Source: Allopusillimonas soli
Lineage (GTDB): Bacteria > Pseudomonadota > Gammaproteobacteria > Burkholderiales > Burkholderiaceae_B
DNA length: 64,000 nt
NCBI RefSeq assembly: GCF_004153445.1
Contig: NZ_SDQC01000002.1
Location: 372,001 to 436,000 of the forward strand
Direction: 5' to 3'
Part shown: in pieces, positions 9,284 to 18,291 of the stretch
Numbering within the stretch: the first letter of the stretch is position 1
Layout: each line of letters begins with the position of its first letter
Made by a program: the position numbers and the translations under genes
Notes under the pieces: generated by a model
The model's input: only the letters and a program-made list of their open reading frames with translations
Databases searched by the model: none
What the model was told of the DNA's origin: nothing

Positions 9284-9372
9284 AGCGCGCATCCTGCATA
9301 TGAGGTCCACCGCCTGCGATGCCAAAGTCCGGGCTTGATGTCTGCATCATCACCTGCGGCACTTGCAGGCCA

Positions 9373-9843
9373 TCACAATTGTTGCGCGGCTGCGTAAGAG
9401 AGAATGCGTGCCCACCTGCGCGTCTCCCGCGCCGATGGCATGGGCAGGCGCCATTCCTTTTGCGCGGCATGATGCAGCGTCACTACCAGACTCCAGCCCT
9501 GATCGTTCCGGACAGCATGGGCGCTGCCGATATCCGCAAAAATAAAATCGGTACGGTCGGATCCGCGCACAATTGAACCTTGTTTCGACAGTGCATCCAG
9601 ACGCAATTCTCCCCAGCTCGCGTACAGCGTCAGTACACGCTGGCCTCCGATCTTGACGCCATGGAAACGGCGATACCGAAGGATCGCCAGCACGAAGGGC
9701 GAGCAGGCCAGCGCCACCGCCGCCAGCACCGCCATGATGCCGATAGGCCAGCCATACATGGATGTGAAATGCTCGTGCAGGCGCACTAGACCATAGATTG
9801 CGAAACCGAACAGGATCGGGATCAGCAGCAAAATCAAGGGCAT
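9373..9843 (-). CDS. Hypothetical two-helix membrane protein
   Basis: 156 residues. Two N-terminal hydrophobic helices (about 2-18 and 33-52) are followed by a basic soluble domain of ~100 residues (RYRRFHGVKIGG...) reminiscent of PH-like domains of bacterial membrane proteins. I do not recognise a named family. The ATG at 9843 is used; a TTG eight codons upstream is also possible, and neither has a strong ribosome site. It converges on cysH. Confidence 0.6.
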   Translation of the reverse strand: MPLILLLIPILFGFAIYGLVRLHEHFTSMYGWPIGIMAVLAAVALACSPFVLAILRYRRFHGVKIGGQRVLTLYASWGELRLDALSKQGSIVRGSDRTDFIFADIGSAHAVRNDQGWSLVVTLHHAAQKEWRLPMPSARETRRWARILSYAAAQQL

Positions 9844-10020
9844 GGCACGCACCAATGTGATATGCAATCGGTATCAGACATGATGAAAATAGTATTAGAC
9901 TGGACCTTGCGGTTTCAGGAATAGTAAGACGCATATACCGACGCAAGGTCACCGCTCGTCACCACAGTCTGCCTGGTGTTGCATTGCAATATGACCGCGC
10001 CGTCATTGCAGGGGAGCATT

Positions 10021-11130
10021 ATGTCAGACGGTCTCTCGATTACCGGTTTTGAGACAAAACTGATTGTTTTGCCTTTGGAGCGCACCCTCCGGACCTCCAT
10101 TCATCAGATTTCCACCGTTTGCTGTCTCTTGGTGACAGTCCACACCAACGAAGGCATCACAGGCGAGGGCTATGGCTTCTGCTTTGATATTGAGCGCTTA
10201 AAAGCAATAAGCCGCTTCACGCAATCCATGGAACCGCTGCTGCGAGGCCGTGATCCTCACGATGTGGAGGCCTTGTGGATGGATTTTTTGCGAAGCAGCA
10301 ACTTCTATGGGCAGAGCGGTATTTCCATACTTGCCTATACACCGCTTGACGTTGCCTGCTGGGACATCATCGGCAAGCATGCGGGCAGACCATTGTACAA
10401 ACTATTTGGCGCTTGCCGGGAACGTGTCCCCGTCTATGCGAGCGCCGGATTATGGTTGTCGTCCAGTATTGATGAGCTGCGTACGGAGGCGCGCGCATTT
10501 CTGAAGCAGGGCTTTCGCGCGATGAAGATGCGGCTGGGAATGCGATCGATAGAGGAAGATGTGGCGCGCGTCCGCGCGGTGCGGGAAGCCATTGGTGACG
10601 ACATCACGCTCATGGCGGATGCGAACCAGGGGCTGGATGCAGCCAAGGCATTAAGACTGGGGCGTGCCGTGGCGCCTTTCAACCTCGCCTGGTTCGAGGA
10701 GCCAGTGCCGACCTGGAACGACGAGGCCGCAGCGATGCTCGTGCGCAAGCTGGATACGCCAATAGCGAGTGCGGAAACCGAGTACACCCGATATGGCATC
10801 AAACGGATGCATCAGGCCGGTGCGGCCACCGTCTTCATGCCTGATCTACAGCGCATGGGCGGGTACACCGAAATGATGAAGTCCGTGCGCTACCTGGCAG
10901 CCAGCGACACGCCTGTATCTCCCCATATATTCACCGAGCACAGCCTGCATGTCGTTGCCGCGTCGGCGAACGCGACCTGGTGCGAGCACATGCCGTGGTT
11001 CTCCGCGCTTTTCAAAGAGAAGCTGGCTATTGAGGACGACGGTACGGTCCTTATGCCCGACCGTCCCGGAACCGGATTTTCATTCGACTGGGATGCACTG
11101 GAATCCTACCAGGTCAAGAATGACACTTAA
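10021..11130 (+). CDS. Mandelate racemase/muconate lactonizing enzyme-family protein
   Basis: 369 residues of the enolase superfamily. The N-terminal capping domain leads into a TIM barrel with KMRLG (second-strand basic pair, here K-x-R rather than K-x-K), the metal ligand aspartate in MADANQ, WFEEP, and SAETEYT; SPHIFTEH supplies a barrel-end histidine. These enzymes abstract an alpha proton from carboxylates using Mg2+. The substrate is probably a sugar acid or aryl hydroxy acid. GGGGAGCATT precedes the start. It leads an operon with a Liv transporter. Confidence 0.88.
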   Translation: MSDGLSITGFETKLIVLPLERTLRTSIHQISTVCCLLVTVHTNEGITGEGYGFCFDIERLKAISRFTQSMEPLLRGRDPHDVEALWMDFLRSSNFYGQSGISILAYTPLDVACWDIIGKHAGRPLYKLFGACRERVPVYASAGLWLSSSIDELRTEARAFLKQGFRAMKMRLGMRSIEEDVARVRAVREAIGDDITLMADANQGLDAAKALRLGRAVAPFNLAWFEEPVPTWNDEAAAMLVRKLDTPIASAETEYTRYGIKRMHQAGAATVFMPDLQRMGGYTEMMKSVRYLAASDTPVSPHIFTEHSLHVVAASANATWCEHMPWFSALFKEKLAIEDDGTVLMPDRPGTGFSFDWDALESYQVKNDT

Positions 11131-11183
11131 GCCGAACTGCGCCGTGGCGCTCGTCGGCAATCATGAAGAAGGAGACAACAACG

Positions 11184-12377
11184 ATGAATCAGATGCGTGG
11201 ATTGAAACGGTTGGCTGTCTGCGGCGCCACTGCGCTGGCCTTGACAACAGGCATGGGATCCGCCCATGCTGAAGCCGACTCCATAAAAATTGGCTGGCTG
11301 TCATCATTGACCGGCCCGCTTTCCTCGGCGGCAATCGCAGAAAACCAAGGGGTGCAATTTGCTGTTGATCAGATAAACAGCGCTGGTGGCGTGAACGGCC
11401 GCCAGCTTGAGCTGATTACCCGCGACACAATGGGAGACCCCACCAAGGCCGTCAATTTTGCCAAAGAGCTTGCCTATAACGAGAAAGTGGATTTTGTCAT
11501 CGGCCCAGTCAACTCTGGCGAATCGCTTGCAACAGTGCCCATACTGACTCGTGCCGGCATCCCCAATCTCATTATCGGCACCGTCGATTCGCTCACTGAT
11601 CCCAAGAAGTATCCCTATGCCTTCAGGTTGATCAACACCAACACGCAATGGATCAGTGTGGCCAACAAGTACGCCACAGAGCATTTGGGACGCAAAAAAA
11701 TCGCTGTCATCGGGGATACGACAGGGTATGGCGCATCCTCCGCCAAACGTGCACAGGCGCTGCTAAAAGAGCAGGGCATCGAGCCGGTCTATTCGGTACT
11801 GATAGACCCGAACAAGACCAATGTCACGGACGAGATTCAAAAGGCCAGGGAAGCCGGCGCGGATGTCATCATGCCGTGGTCAGCCTCGACTGGTCTGCTG
11901 GCGCGGATACTCAATGCTCGCGGCAATAGCCAATGGGATGTGCCTGTCGTGGGCCACCCCGCACTCATGGGCTCGCCCATACGAGATCTGCTGAACAAAC
12001 CCGAGTACTGGGACAATGTATTCGCCGCAGGATATGTCAGCACCACCTACGACAAGGACGGCAATTTCCAGCCTGCCACACACAAGCTTATGGAAGCACT
12101 CCGTCCCAAACTTGGCGGCGGAGAGATCGACTTCACGTTCTGGTGGGTTGCCCTGGGCTACGACTGCGTCAAGACAATCGAGTATGCGGTGCAGAAGACG
12201 GGCGGAACCGACAAGGATGAATTCAAGAAACTGATGGAATCCACGAAGGATCTTCCCGGCGTGTACGCAAACTACACATGGACGCCGCAGGATCACAATG
12301 GATTTCCGGATTCCGCCATGCAAATGAATCTGGCCAATACCTTCAAGGACGGCAGTTTCCTCGCTGCACCCAAGTAA
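11184..12377 (+). CDS. Branched-chain amino acid-type ABC transporter substrate-binding protein
   Basis: 397 residues. Signal peptide about 1-29 (ending GSAHA), then a type-1 periplasmic binding fold beginning SIKIGWLSSLTGPLS. Such LivJ-like proteins bind amino acids, aromatic acids or other carboxylates. GAAGGAGAC lies 6 bases before the ATG at 11184; an ATG seven codons earlier lies on that site and is less likely. Dedicated permease and ATPase genes follow in the same direction. The co-operonic enolase-family enzymes suggest an acid substrate rather than branched-chain amino acids. Confidence 0.93.
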   Translation: MNQMRGLKRLAVCGATALALTTGMGSAHAEADSIKIGWLSSLTGPLSSAAIAENQGVQFAVDQINSAGGVNGRQLELITRDTMGDPTKAVNFAKELAYNEKVDFVIGPVNSGESLATVPILTRAGIPNLIIGTVDSLTDPKKYPYAFRLINTNTQWISVANKYATEHLGRKKIAVIGDTTGYGASSAKRAQALLKEQGIEPVYSVLIDPNKTNVTDEIQKAREAGADVIMPWSASTGLLARILNARGNSQWDVPVVGHPALMGSPIRDLLNKPEYWDNVFAAGYVSTTYDKDGNFQPATHKLMEALRPKLGGGEIDFTFWWVALGYDCVKTIEYAVQKTGGTDKDEFKKLMESTKDLPGVYANYTWTPQDHNGFPDSAMQMNLANTFKDGSFLAAPK

Positions 12378-12385
12378 GGTCGGCA

Positions 12386-12434
12386 TGCCCCAAGCGAAGA
12401 ACAGTCTCCTTCGGCTGGGGCACACGGTTTTTCT
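12386..12434 (+). terminator. Hairpin with U-tract between receptor and permease genes
   Basis: TGCCCCAAGCGAAG (12386-12399) pairs with CTTCGGCTGGGGCA (12409-12422) at 12 of 14 positions; TTTTT follows at 12428. Placed inside an operon directly after the binding-protein gene, it probably acts as a partial terminator or 3'-end stabiliser that keeps the receptor more abundant than the membrane components. Confidence 0.6.
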
Positions 12435-12463
12435 TGTTTGATCTGCAATGGGAGGGGTTCCGC

Positions 12464-13324
12464 ATGCTGATGGTCGTTGTCACTGGATTGGCTGTGGGCG
12501 CACTCTACGCAGGCGCGGCACTGGCTTATAACGCGATGTATTCGACGTCCAAAGTGCTGAGCATTACAACGGGGCATCTATTCATGCTGAGCAGTGTGAC
12601 CGGTGCCTATTTGATTACCGATCTGGGCCAACCTATCGTCCTGGGGCTCGCGGGCGCCATCCTGGTATCCGTTGTCTTCGGGCTGCTTACGGAACTACTG
12701 GCGGTACGCCGCATTCTGGCGCGATCGGAAGAGCACCTTTGGCTACTTAGCACCCTGGCGCTCGCCACAATTGTCCAGCAGTCCGTAGCCCTTTGGTGGG
12801 GCACGGAGCCCCGCGCCTTCCCCCGCCTGCTGGACCAGGATTTCACGGCCGGACCCTGGGACCAGAAATTCTGGCTGCCGATTGCTGCAGTCATTCTCAT
12901 TGCTTTGGCATTGGAATGGTTTTATCGCCACACCCTCTACGGCAAAGTATTTCTTGCTGTGGCGGAGGATCCCTTTGCCGCACGCGCGCGCGGCATTTCC
13001 ACTGACAGAGTCCGATCATTTTCCTATGGCATGGCGGGGCTGCTTGGGGGCCTGGTCGGATTTGCGGCCGGGCAACTGACCTTTGCCTATTTTGCGCTGG
13101 GCCTGAGTCTGACCCTCTATGGTTTCATTGCCCTTGCCGTGGGCGGCATGGGCAGCAATCTGGGCGCCATCATCGGTGGCTTGGCGCTGGGCATGTTGTC
13201 GACATTTGCAACATACTTCTTTGGCGGGGAATATCAGCAGACTATTGCTGTTGGTATTTTGATGGCCTTCCTGCTGCTTAAGCCCGAAGGTCTATTCGGG
13301 AACAAACAGACACGGCAGGTATGA
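12464..13324 (+). CDS. Liv-type ABC transporter permease (LivH family)
   Basis: 286 residues, hydrophobic, about eight transmembrane helices. The start VTGLAVGALYAGAALAYN and the GRxxxAVAEDPFAARARGI-like loop (here VFLAVAEDPFAARARGI) are typical of LivH. GGAGGGG precedes the ATG at 12464. The stop overlaps the next permease gene (ATGA). An upstream open frame of 62 codons lies in the intergenic hairpin region and is not family-like. Confidence 0.93.
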   Translation: MLMVVVTGLAVGALYAGAALAYNAMYSTSKVLSITTGHLFMLSSVTGAYLITDLGQPIVLGLAGAILVSVVFGLLTELLAVRRILARSEEHLWLLSTLALATIVQQSVALWWGTEPRAFPRLLDQDFTAGPWDQKFWLPIAAVILIALALEWFYRHTLYGKVFLAVAEDPFAARARGISTDRVRSFSYGMAGLLGGLVGFAAGQLTFAYFALGLSLTLYGFIALAVGGMGSNLGAIIGGLALGMLSTFATYFFGGEYQQTIAVGILMAFLLLKPEGLFGNKQTRQV

Positions 13325-14406
13325 ACATGGCCGCTACGCGCAATATCGTCATTCCTGTCGCAGCTCTGGCTGTATTGGCTGCGTTGCCATTTGCGGTTGG
13401 CAATCCATATCAATTGCATATTCTGACGCTTATCGGCATTTACTGGATACTGAATGCGGGCCTGAATCTCGCCGTCGGCTATACAGGCGTACTTTCCGTG
13501 GGCCACGTTGGCCTGCTGGCCATTGGCGCATATAGCTATGCCATATTGACCGGGCATTACGACATCGCTCCCTGGCTGGCGCTTGCCGCGTCTGGGGCAC
13601 TGGGAGGGCTATGCGGGTTCCTGCTGGGGTTGCCATCGCTGAGGTTGCCGGGATTCTATTTTGCAATGGCCACCATCGCATTCACCTTGATGGTCACGGA
13701 GTTCAGCCTTGCCCAGGACAGCCTGACGGGAGGCGGGGCAGGCTTGAGCGTGCCATTTTTTTCGGCGCCATTCGACAGCCCCAACGGCCTGTATTGGCTG
13801 GTGCTGGGATTTGCAACCGTCATTACCTGGATTACCTGGAACCTGGCGCGTCATATGTGGGGCAGGGCAATGATTGCGGTACGCGACAGCACCGTCGCCG
13901 CCGCGGCTACCGGGGTTCCAATTTTCCGCATCAAGCTCAGCATTTTTGCGTTCAGCGGCGTTACCGCGGGAATATCTGGCGCGCTGTTTGCCATTCTTCA
14001 GAGCTATATCACGCCCGAGACGTTTGTCTTTGAGCTCAGCCTTTTCTTTTTCGTTTGTATCGTCATCGGCGGCCGCGGCACGATCTGGGGGCCGCTTCTG
14101 GGCACGGCTGTTCTTGCAGCGCTGCCTGAGCTGATGGGATCCTTGGCGAGATGGAGCCAGTTTTTCTATGGCATCCTGCTGCTGGCGGTGGTCTTGGTTG
14201 TACCGGAAGGCATCGGCAGCGTAGTGCGCATCTTTCGCGAAAAATATTTGCTTGGCAAACGTGTAAAACAAGTTGTCGCACCAGACCTTGATCGCCTTGC
14301 GAGCGCCATTGCTCTGCGTCGTGGGCAAACGCAGCAGGATCGCAACGAATTTACTGGACTCGCCGTGACGCCCAATGCTCATGACGCATCGGAGGAATCA
14401 AAGTGA
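13321..14406 (+). CDS. Liv-type ABC transporter permease (LivM family)
   Basis: 361 residues with about nine to ten transmembrane helices. WILNAGLNLAVGYTGVLSVGH is split by the family-typical GxTGxxSxGH core (positions about 43-60), and FFVCIVIGGRGTIWGPLLG is the conserved C-terminal loop. An unusual hydrophilic tail of ~50 residues (from about 310) ends the protein. It overlaps livH by 4 bp and livG by 4 bp, so translation is coupled. Confidence 0.93.
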   Translation: MNMAATRNIVIPVAALAVLAALPFAVGNPYQLHILTLIGIYWILNAGLNLAVGYTGVLSVGHVGLLAIGAYSYAILTGHYDIAPWLALAASGALGGLCGFLLGLPSLRLPGFYFAMATIAFTLMVTEFSLAQDSLTGGGAGLSVPFFSAPFDSPNGLYWLVLGFATVITWITWNLARHMWGRAMIAVRDSTVAAAATGVPIFRIKLSIFAFSGVTAGISGALFAILQSYITPETFVFELSLFFFVCIVIGGRGTIWGPLLGTAVLAALPELMGSLARWSQFFYGILLLAVVLVVPEGIGSVVRIFREKYLLGKRVKQVVAPDLDRLASAIALRRGQTQQDRNEFTGLAVTPNAHDASEESK

Positions 14407-15158
14407 GTGCGTTGCAATTGCAGAGCGTCAGCAAGCATTTTGGTGGCGTGCTGGCAGTGGATCAGGTGTCGCTTTCATTGCGCCAGGGCGAGATACATGG
14501 GCTGATCGGCCCTAATGGCAGCGGAAAGACAACCTTGCTGAATCTGCTGTCCGGCTACTATCCCCTGAGCGGCGGCTCCATAACACTCGATGGCGACGAT
14601 CTGTCAGCAAAGACTGTCCAACAGAGAGCTTATGCAGGTATCTCTCGCACATTTCAGAAGCCTCGGTTGCTTGGCTCAATGAGCACCCTCGATAATGCCA
14701 TGCTTGGATGCTGGAAGGATTCGCAGTCCAATATGCTGCAAATCGGCGCCTTTACACCCAAAGCGCGGCGCGAGGAAAGCAGGCTGCGCAGCCGTGCGGA
14801 AGAAATATTGCATGGCATCGGGCTTGGAGCAATCATTGATGAGCCGGCGCGGCTGCTTGATCATGCCGAACAGAGATTTCTTGAGATTGCACGCGGCTTG
14901 TGCATGCAGCCGCGCTTCATACTTCTTGATGAGCCGGCGGGCGGCCTGACGGAAACGGAAATTGAACGTCTGGCCGATATCGTTGTTGCCATGCGCGATG
15001 CGGGGTTGGGTGTGCTGATTGTCGAACACCATACAGACTTCGTATTTCGGGTCAGCAATAGAGTGACAGCCTTGAATCTTGGGAAGCAAATAGCTAGCGG
15101 CTCACCGCAAGCTGTGCGCGCAGATGCAGAAGTCATTCGCGTATATCTTGGAGCCTGA
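14403..15158 (+). CDS. Liv-type ABC transporter ATPase (LivG family)
   Basis: 251 residues starting at GTG. Walker A is GPNGSGKTT (about 36-44) and Walker B is FILLDEP. The region where LivG proteins usually read LSYGQQRRLEIARAL is here LLDHAEQRFLEIARGL, so the ABC signature LSGGQ-like core is altered while the flanking residues are kept. The GTG overlaps the livM stop. It should pair with the second ATPase to power import. Confidence 0.92.
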   Translation: MSALQLQSVSKHFGGVLAVDQVSLSLRQGEIHGLIGPNGSGKTTLLNLLSGYYPLSGGSITLDGDDLSAKTVQQRAYAGISRTFQKPRLLGSMSTLDNAMLGCWKDSQSNMLQIGAFTPKARREESRLRSRAEEILHGIGLGAIIDEPARLLDHAEQRFLEIARGLCMQPRFILLDEPAGGLTETEIERLADIVVAMRDAGLGVLIVEHHTDFVFRVSNRVTALNLGKQIASGSPQAVRADAEVIRVYLGA

Positions 15159-15159
15159 C

Positions 15160-15915
15160 ATGGATGATCAACGTCCCCATGCTTCCTCTCCCATCGTGCT
15201 TGACGTCACCGGCTTGACGGTTGCCTATGGCAAAGCGGAGGTGGTTCACGGCGCCAATCTGCGCGTGCATGAAGGAGAGTTCGTCGTGCTGCTTGGCCGC
15301 AATGGTGCGGGCAAAAGCAGCTCATTGCATGCGATTGGCGCCCTTATCCAGAGAAAGGGTGGCGAAATACGATTCTTGGGTCAAGATGTGACGAAATCCA
15401 ATGCACGCGCGCTGGCACGGATGGGACTGGTTAACGTGCTCGAAGGCCATCGCGTCTTTACCACGCTGAGCGTAGAGGACAACCTGATGCTGGGCACATA
15501 CGCACAGAACCCCCATGGAGACAAGGCCGCAGTGGAATCAGCCATGGAGATATTTCCCGAACTGGCCGATCTCAGGCATCAATTGGCTTCCAGGTTAAGT
15601 GGCGGACAACAGCAGATTCTCGCTGTCGCGCAGGGCATAGCCGCAAAGCCGAAACTGCTGGTGCTTGATGAGCCATCGGGAGGGCTTGCTCCCCTGGTGA
15701 TAGACCGTATTCTGACGGTTGCCAAGACATTAACCCGGCAAGGCACAGCCGTTCTGCTGGTCGAGCAACTGGTCAAGGAAGCGTTCAAGTTCGCGGACTA
15801 TTGCTATCTGATGGAGAACGGCAAAATAGGAGGGGAGGGGACAGTCGAGTCGGTTCGAAGCGGCGATCTGATTCAGCGCATTTATCTGGGTGGCGCCGCT
15901 TCGGAGCAAGAGTGA
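15160..15915 (+). CDS. Liv-type ABC transporter ATPase (LivF family)
   Basis: 251 residues. Walker A GRNGAGKSS, signature LSGGQQQ, Walker B LLVLDEP and the LivF-typical VNVLEGHRVFTTLSVEDN are all present. The ATG lies 1 bp after the livG stop (TGACATG), implying coupled translation. It completes a receptor-HMGF transporter set with the four genes upstream. Confidence 0.93.
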   Translation: MDDQRPHASSPIVLDVTGLTVAYGKAEVVHGANLRVHEGEFVVLLGRNGAGKSSSLHAIGALIQRKGGEIRFLGQDVTKSNARALARMGLVNVLEGHRVFTTLSVEDNLMLGTYAQNPHGDKAAVESAMEIFPELADLRHQLASRLSGGQQQILAVAQGIAAKPKLLVLDEPSGGLAPLVIDRILTVAKTLTRQGTAVLLVEQLVKEAFKFADYCYLMENGKIGGEGTVESVRSGDLIQRIYLGGAASEQE

Positions 15916-15916
15916 C

Positions 15917-17050
15917 ATGAAGATAATCGATATAGAAACAATTGTTGTCGCCATTCCATATCAGCACGACGGCGCGGCCACGGGTTTTGGCGGCACCATC
16001 TGGCACGACTTGTCCTTTCTTCTCATCAAAGTCACGACGGATGAAGGCCTGACTGGCTGGGGCGAGGCATTCGGGTACAACGCGATACCAGCCACTCGAA
16101 CAGCCATGCTGGATATAGTCAAGCCGCTGGCCATTGGCCAGGCCATGTCACTTAAATCCATTGCATCATCAGGAAGAGCGCTGCACGACGTTCCAGAGTT
16201 CATGGACAGGTTGAAAAAGCCCCTTCATCTGTTCGGCCGCAGTGGGCCTGTTTTTTATGCGTTAAGCGGATTGGATATCGCACTCTGGGACCTGGCCGCC
16301 AAATATGCCGGCGTTTCCGTCGGGAGGCTGCTAATTGATCATCCACGCCCAACGGTGCCTGCCTACAAGAGCTTCATGCGTTTGATCGAGCCGTCGGTGG
16401 TGGCACGAGCAACCGAAAGAGCCGCTATGCAGGGCTATCAAAAGCTGAAGTTGCATGAGATTGCGATTGACGCCGTTGCAGCCGCAAGAGAGGCGGCGGG
16501 CCCGAATGTGGCGTTGATGCTCGACGTCAACTGCGCTTGGCCTGCTGACGAGGCAATTCACCAGGCGCGCCTGCTTCAGCCATTTGGGCTGAAATGGCTG
16601 GAGGAACCTATATGGCCGCCCGAAGACATCGAGGGCATTATGCGCCTAAGAAAATCAGTAGAAGACGTCCCCCTTGCGTTGGGTGAAAATGTTGCCAACG
16701 CTTCAGCTTTCATGCCTCTTTTGCACGCAGGCGTCGTGGATTATTATCAGCCCAGCATCACAAAAGCAGGGGGGATTACTGAATTCATTGCCGTCGCCGA
16801 GGCGGCTGTTCAATTGGGGCGCGCAGTAGCGCCACACAGCCCATACTTTGGTCCCGGGCTGTTGGCTACGCTTCAGATGGCAAGCGCCTATAGGTGCATT
16901 GATGGCATCGAAATATTCGGTGTAGAACTGGATGCAACGCTTTTCGGCGGCCGCGGCATGCCTGATGGCATGGGAACGATCACCATTCCCGATGGCCCCG
17001 GCCTGGGTTGCGACCCAGATCAGGACATACTGGCCAGATACGGCATCTGA
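15917..17050 (+). CDS. Second mandelate racemase/MLE-family enzyme
   Basis: 377 residues, enolase superfamily. KLKLHE provides the K-x-K pair on strand 2, LMLDVNCAW the first metal ligand with DxN, WLEEP the second, and LGENVA the third; APHSPYFGPG supplies the barrel-end histidine. With both K-x-K and the histidine, a racemase or acid dehydratase is possible. It starts 1 bp after the livF stop. It differs substantially from the enolase-family gene that opens the operon, so the two probably act in succession or on two isomers. Confidence 0.88.
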   Translation: MKIIDIETIVVAIPYQHDGAATGFGGTIWHDLSFLLIKVTTDEGLTGWGEAFGYNAIPATRTAMLDIVKPLAIGQAMSLKSIASSGRALHDVPEFMDRLKKPLHLFGRSGPVFYALSGLDIALWDLAAKYAGVSVGRLLIDHPRPTVPAYKSFMRLIEPSVVARATERAAMQGYQKLKLHEIAIDAVAAAREAAGPNVALMLDVNCAWPADEAIHQARLLQPFGLKWLEEPIWPPEDIEGIMRLRKSVEDVPLALGENVANASAFMPLLHAGVVDYYQPSITKAGGITEFIAVAEAAVQLGRAVAPHSPYFGPGLLATLQMASAYRCIDGIEIFGVELDATLFGGRGMPDGMGTITIPDGPGLGCDPDQDILARYGI

Positions 17051-17196
17051 AACAAACCCCTGTTACAGTCCCAGATATTCCCTGCCGGCCGCATCAGCCG
17101 GGTTATGGTCATGCTATCTGTCACGAGTGCAGTGTCCGGCATGCAGCTTGCTGGGTCGAGCATGCACTTTCTCAACGCGTCATAGGAGTCGAACAC

Positions 17197-17625
17197 ATGA
17201 CTACAAAAACTGGATCTGCAGTCTGGAAAGGCGGTTTCAAGGATGGCAGCGGGACCATCTCCACGGAGACTGGTGCGCTGAACAATGCGCCTTACGGCGT
17301 TGCATCACGTTTTGAATCGGGTCAGGGCACAAATCCGGAAGAGCTTATTGGGGCAGCGCATGCCAGCTGCTTTTCAATGGCCTTCTCTCTTATGCTTGGC
17401 GAGGCCGGCTTCACGCCTGATGAAATCCGCACTTCGGCCAAAATCACGCTGGACAAAGTAGCGGACGGCTTTGCGGTAACATCCAGCCATCTCACGGTCG
17501 AGGCGCGTATTCCTAACATCGACGAAGCCCGATTCAGCGAGATAGCCAATCAGGCGAAAGCCGGTTGCCCTATATCAAAACTGCTCAATACCAAGATAAC
17601 CATGGATGCCAGGCTGACCACCTGA
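17197..17625 (+). CDS. osmC: OsmC/Ohr-family peroxiredoxin
   Basis: 142 residues. The two redox cysteines are C58 (AAHASCFSMAFSLML) and C124 (AGCPISKLL), the pattern of OsmC. Such proteins reduce organic hydroperoxides using dihydrolipoyl-type thiols in the cytosol. ATAGGAGTCGAACAC precedes the ATG at 17197. It is probably a separate transcription unit from the Liv operon upstream. Confidence 0.92.
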   Translation: MTTKTGSAVWKGGFKDGSGTISTETGALNNAPYGVASRFESGQGTNPEELIGAAHASCFSMAFSLMLGEAGFTPDEIRTSAKITLDKVADGFAVTSSHLTVEARIPNIDEARFSEIANQAKAGCPISKLLNTKITMDARLTT

Positions 17626-17635
17626 CACTGTCTTC

Positions 17636-18055
17636 ATGCTGCCGATTTGCGACGATATTTTCCTGGATGAGAACGAACTTGAATTCTCCATGATCCGGGC
17701 GCAGGGAACAGGCGGGCAGCATGTCAATAAGGTATCCAGCGCCGTGCAACTGCGCCTGGATATAAACCGATCAAGCCTTCCAGAGGACAGCAAGCGCGTC
17801 TTGCTGTCCTTGGCCGACAGCCGCGTTTCCAAGCACGGGATCATCGTCATCAAGGCGCAAACACACCGCAGTCAGGCGCTGAATCGAGCCGACGCTGTTG
17901 CACGATTGATTTCGCTGCTGCGCAGCGGGCTGAAGAAGCAGCGTCCGCGCTGGGCGACGCGGCCCACAAGAGCCTCGCAACAGCGCCGGGTCCAACGCAA
18001 GCAGCTCCATGGTCAACTGAAGCGGACAAGGGAGCGTATACAGTCGTGGGACTGA
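17636..18055 (+). CDS. arfB: Alternative ribosome-rescue factor ArfB (peptidyl-tRNA hydrolase)
   Basis: 139 residues. GTGGQHVNK holds the catalytic GGQ at 26-28, shared with class I release factors. The C-terminal tail is very basic (KKQRPRWATRPTRASQQRR...), as needed for entry into the empty mRNA channel. ArfB hydrolyses peptidyl-tRNA on stalled ribosomes. It follows osmC by 10 bp. Confidence 0.93.
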   Translation: MLPICDDIFLDENELEFSMIRAQGTGGQHVNKVSSAVQLRLDINRSSLPEDSKRVLLSLADSRVSKHGIIVIKAQTHRSQALNRADAVARLISLLRSGLKKQRPRWATRPTRASQQRRVQRKQLHGQLKRTRERIQSWD

Positions 18056-18095
18056 GCAACGCCAAGGGTGGCGATTTGCTTTGGCCAATAATCCG

Positions 18096-18111
18096 CATAA
18101 TGTATATTATG
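18096..18111. promoter_or_regulatory. Short palindrome upstream of the BCCT gene
   Basis: CATAAT-GTAT-ATTATG is a 6+4+6 inverted repeat in the 236-bp space between arfB and the BCCT transporter. It is AT-rich against a GC-rich background and could be a repressor site or part of a promoter; no adjacent regulator gene points to a partner. Confidence 0.3.
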
Positions 18112-18291
18112 TAAAGTACCATATTGAACCCCGTAGCAGGCAATCAACATGATCAAACGCGCCCTACGCCTCTGGCGCGTCGATATACACGCACGGGGGA
18201 ACCCCAAACACCTTGCCTTTACAGCCTTAGCGGACGCTATACTGCAGAAAAATATGTTCTGTGCGCTACTGTCATCAGCTTAGGATTCTCA

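Noticed and set aside
18124-18291. N-terminal extension of the BCCT transporter
   Set aside because: The added 56 residues are not membrane-like or conserved, and a normal start with a ribosome site is present at 18292.
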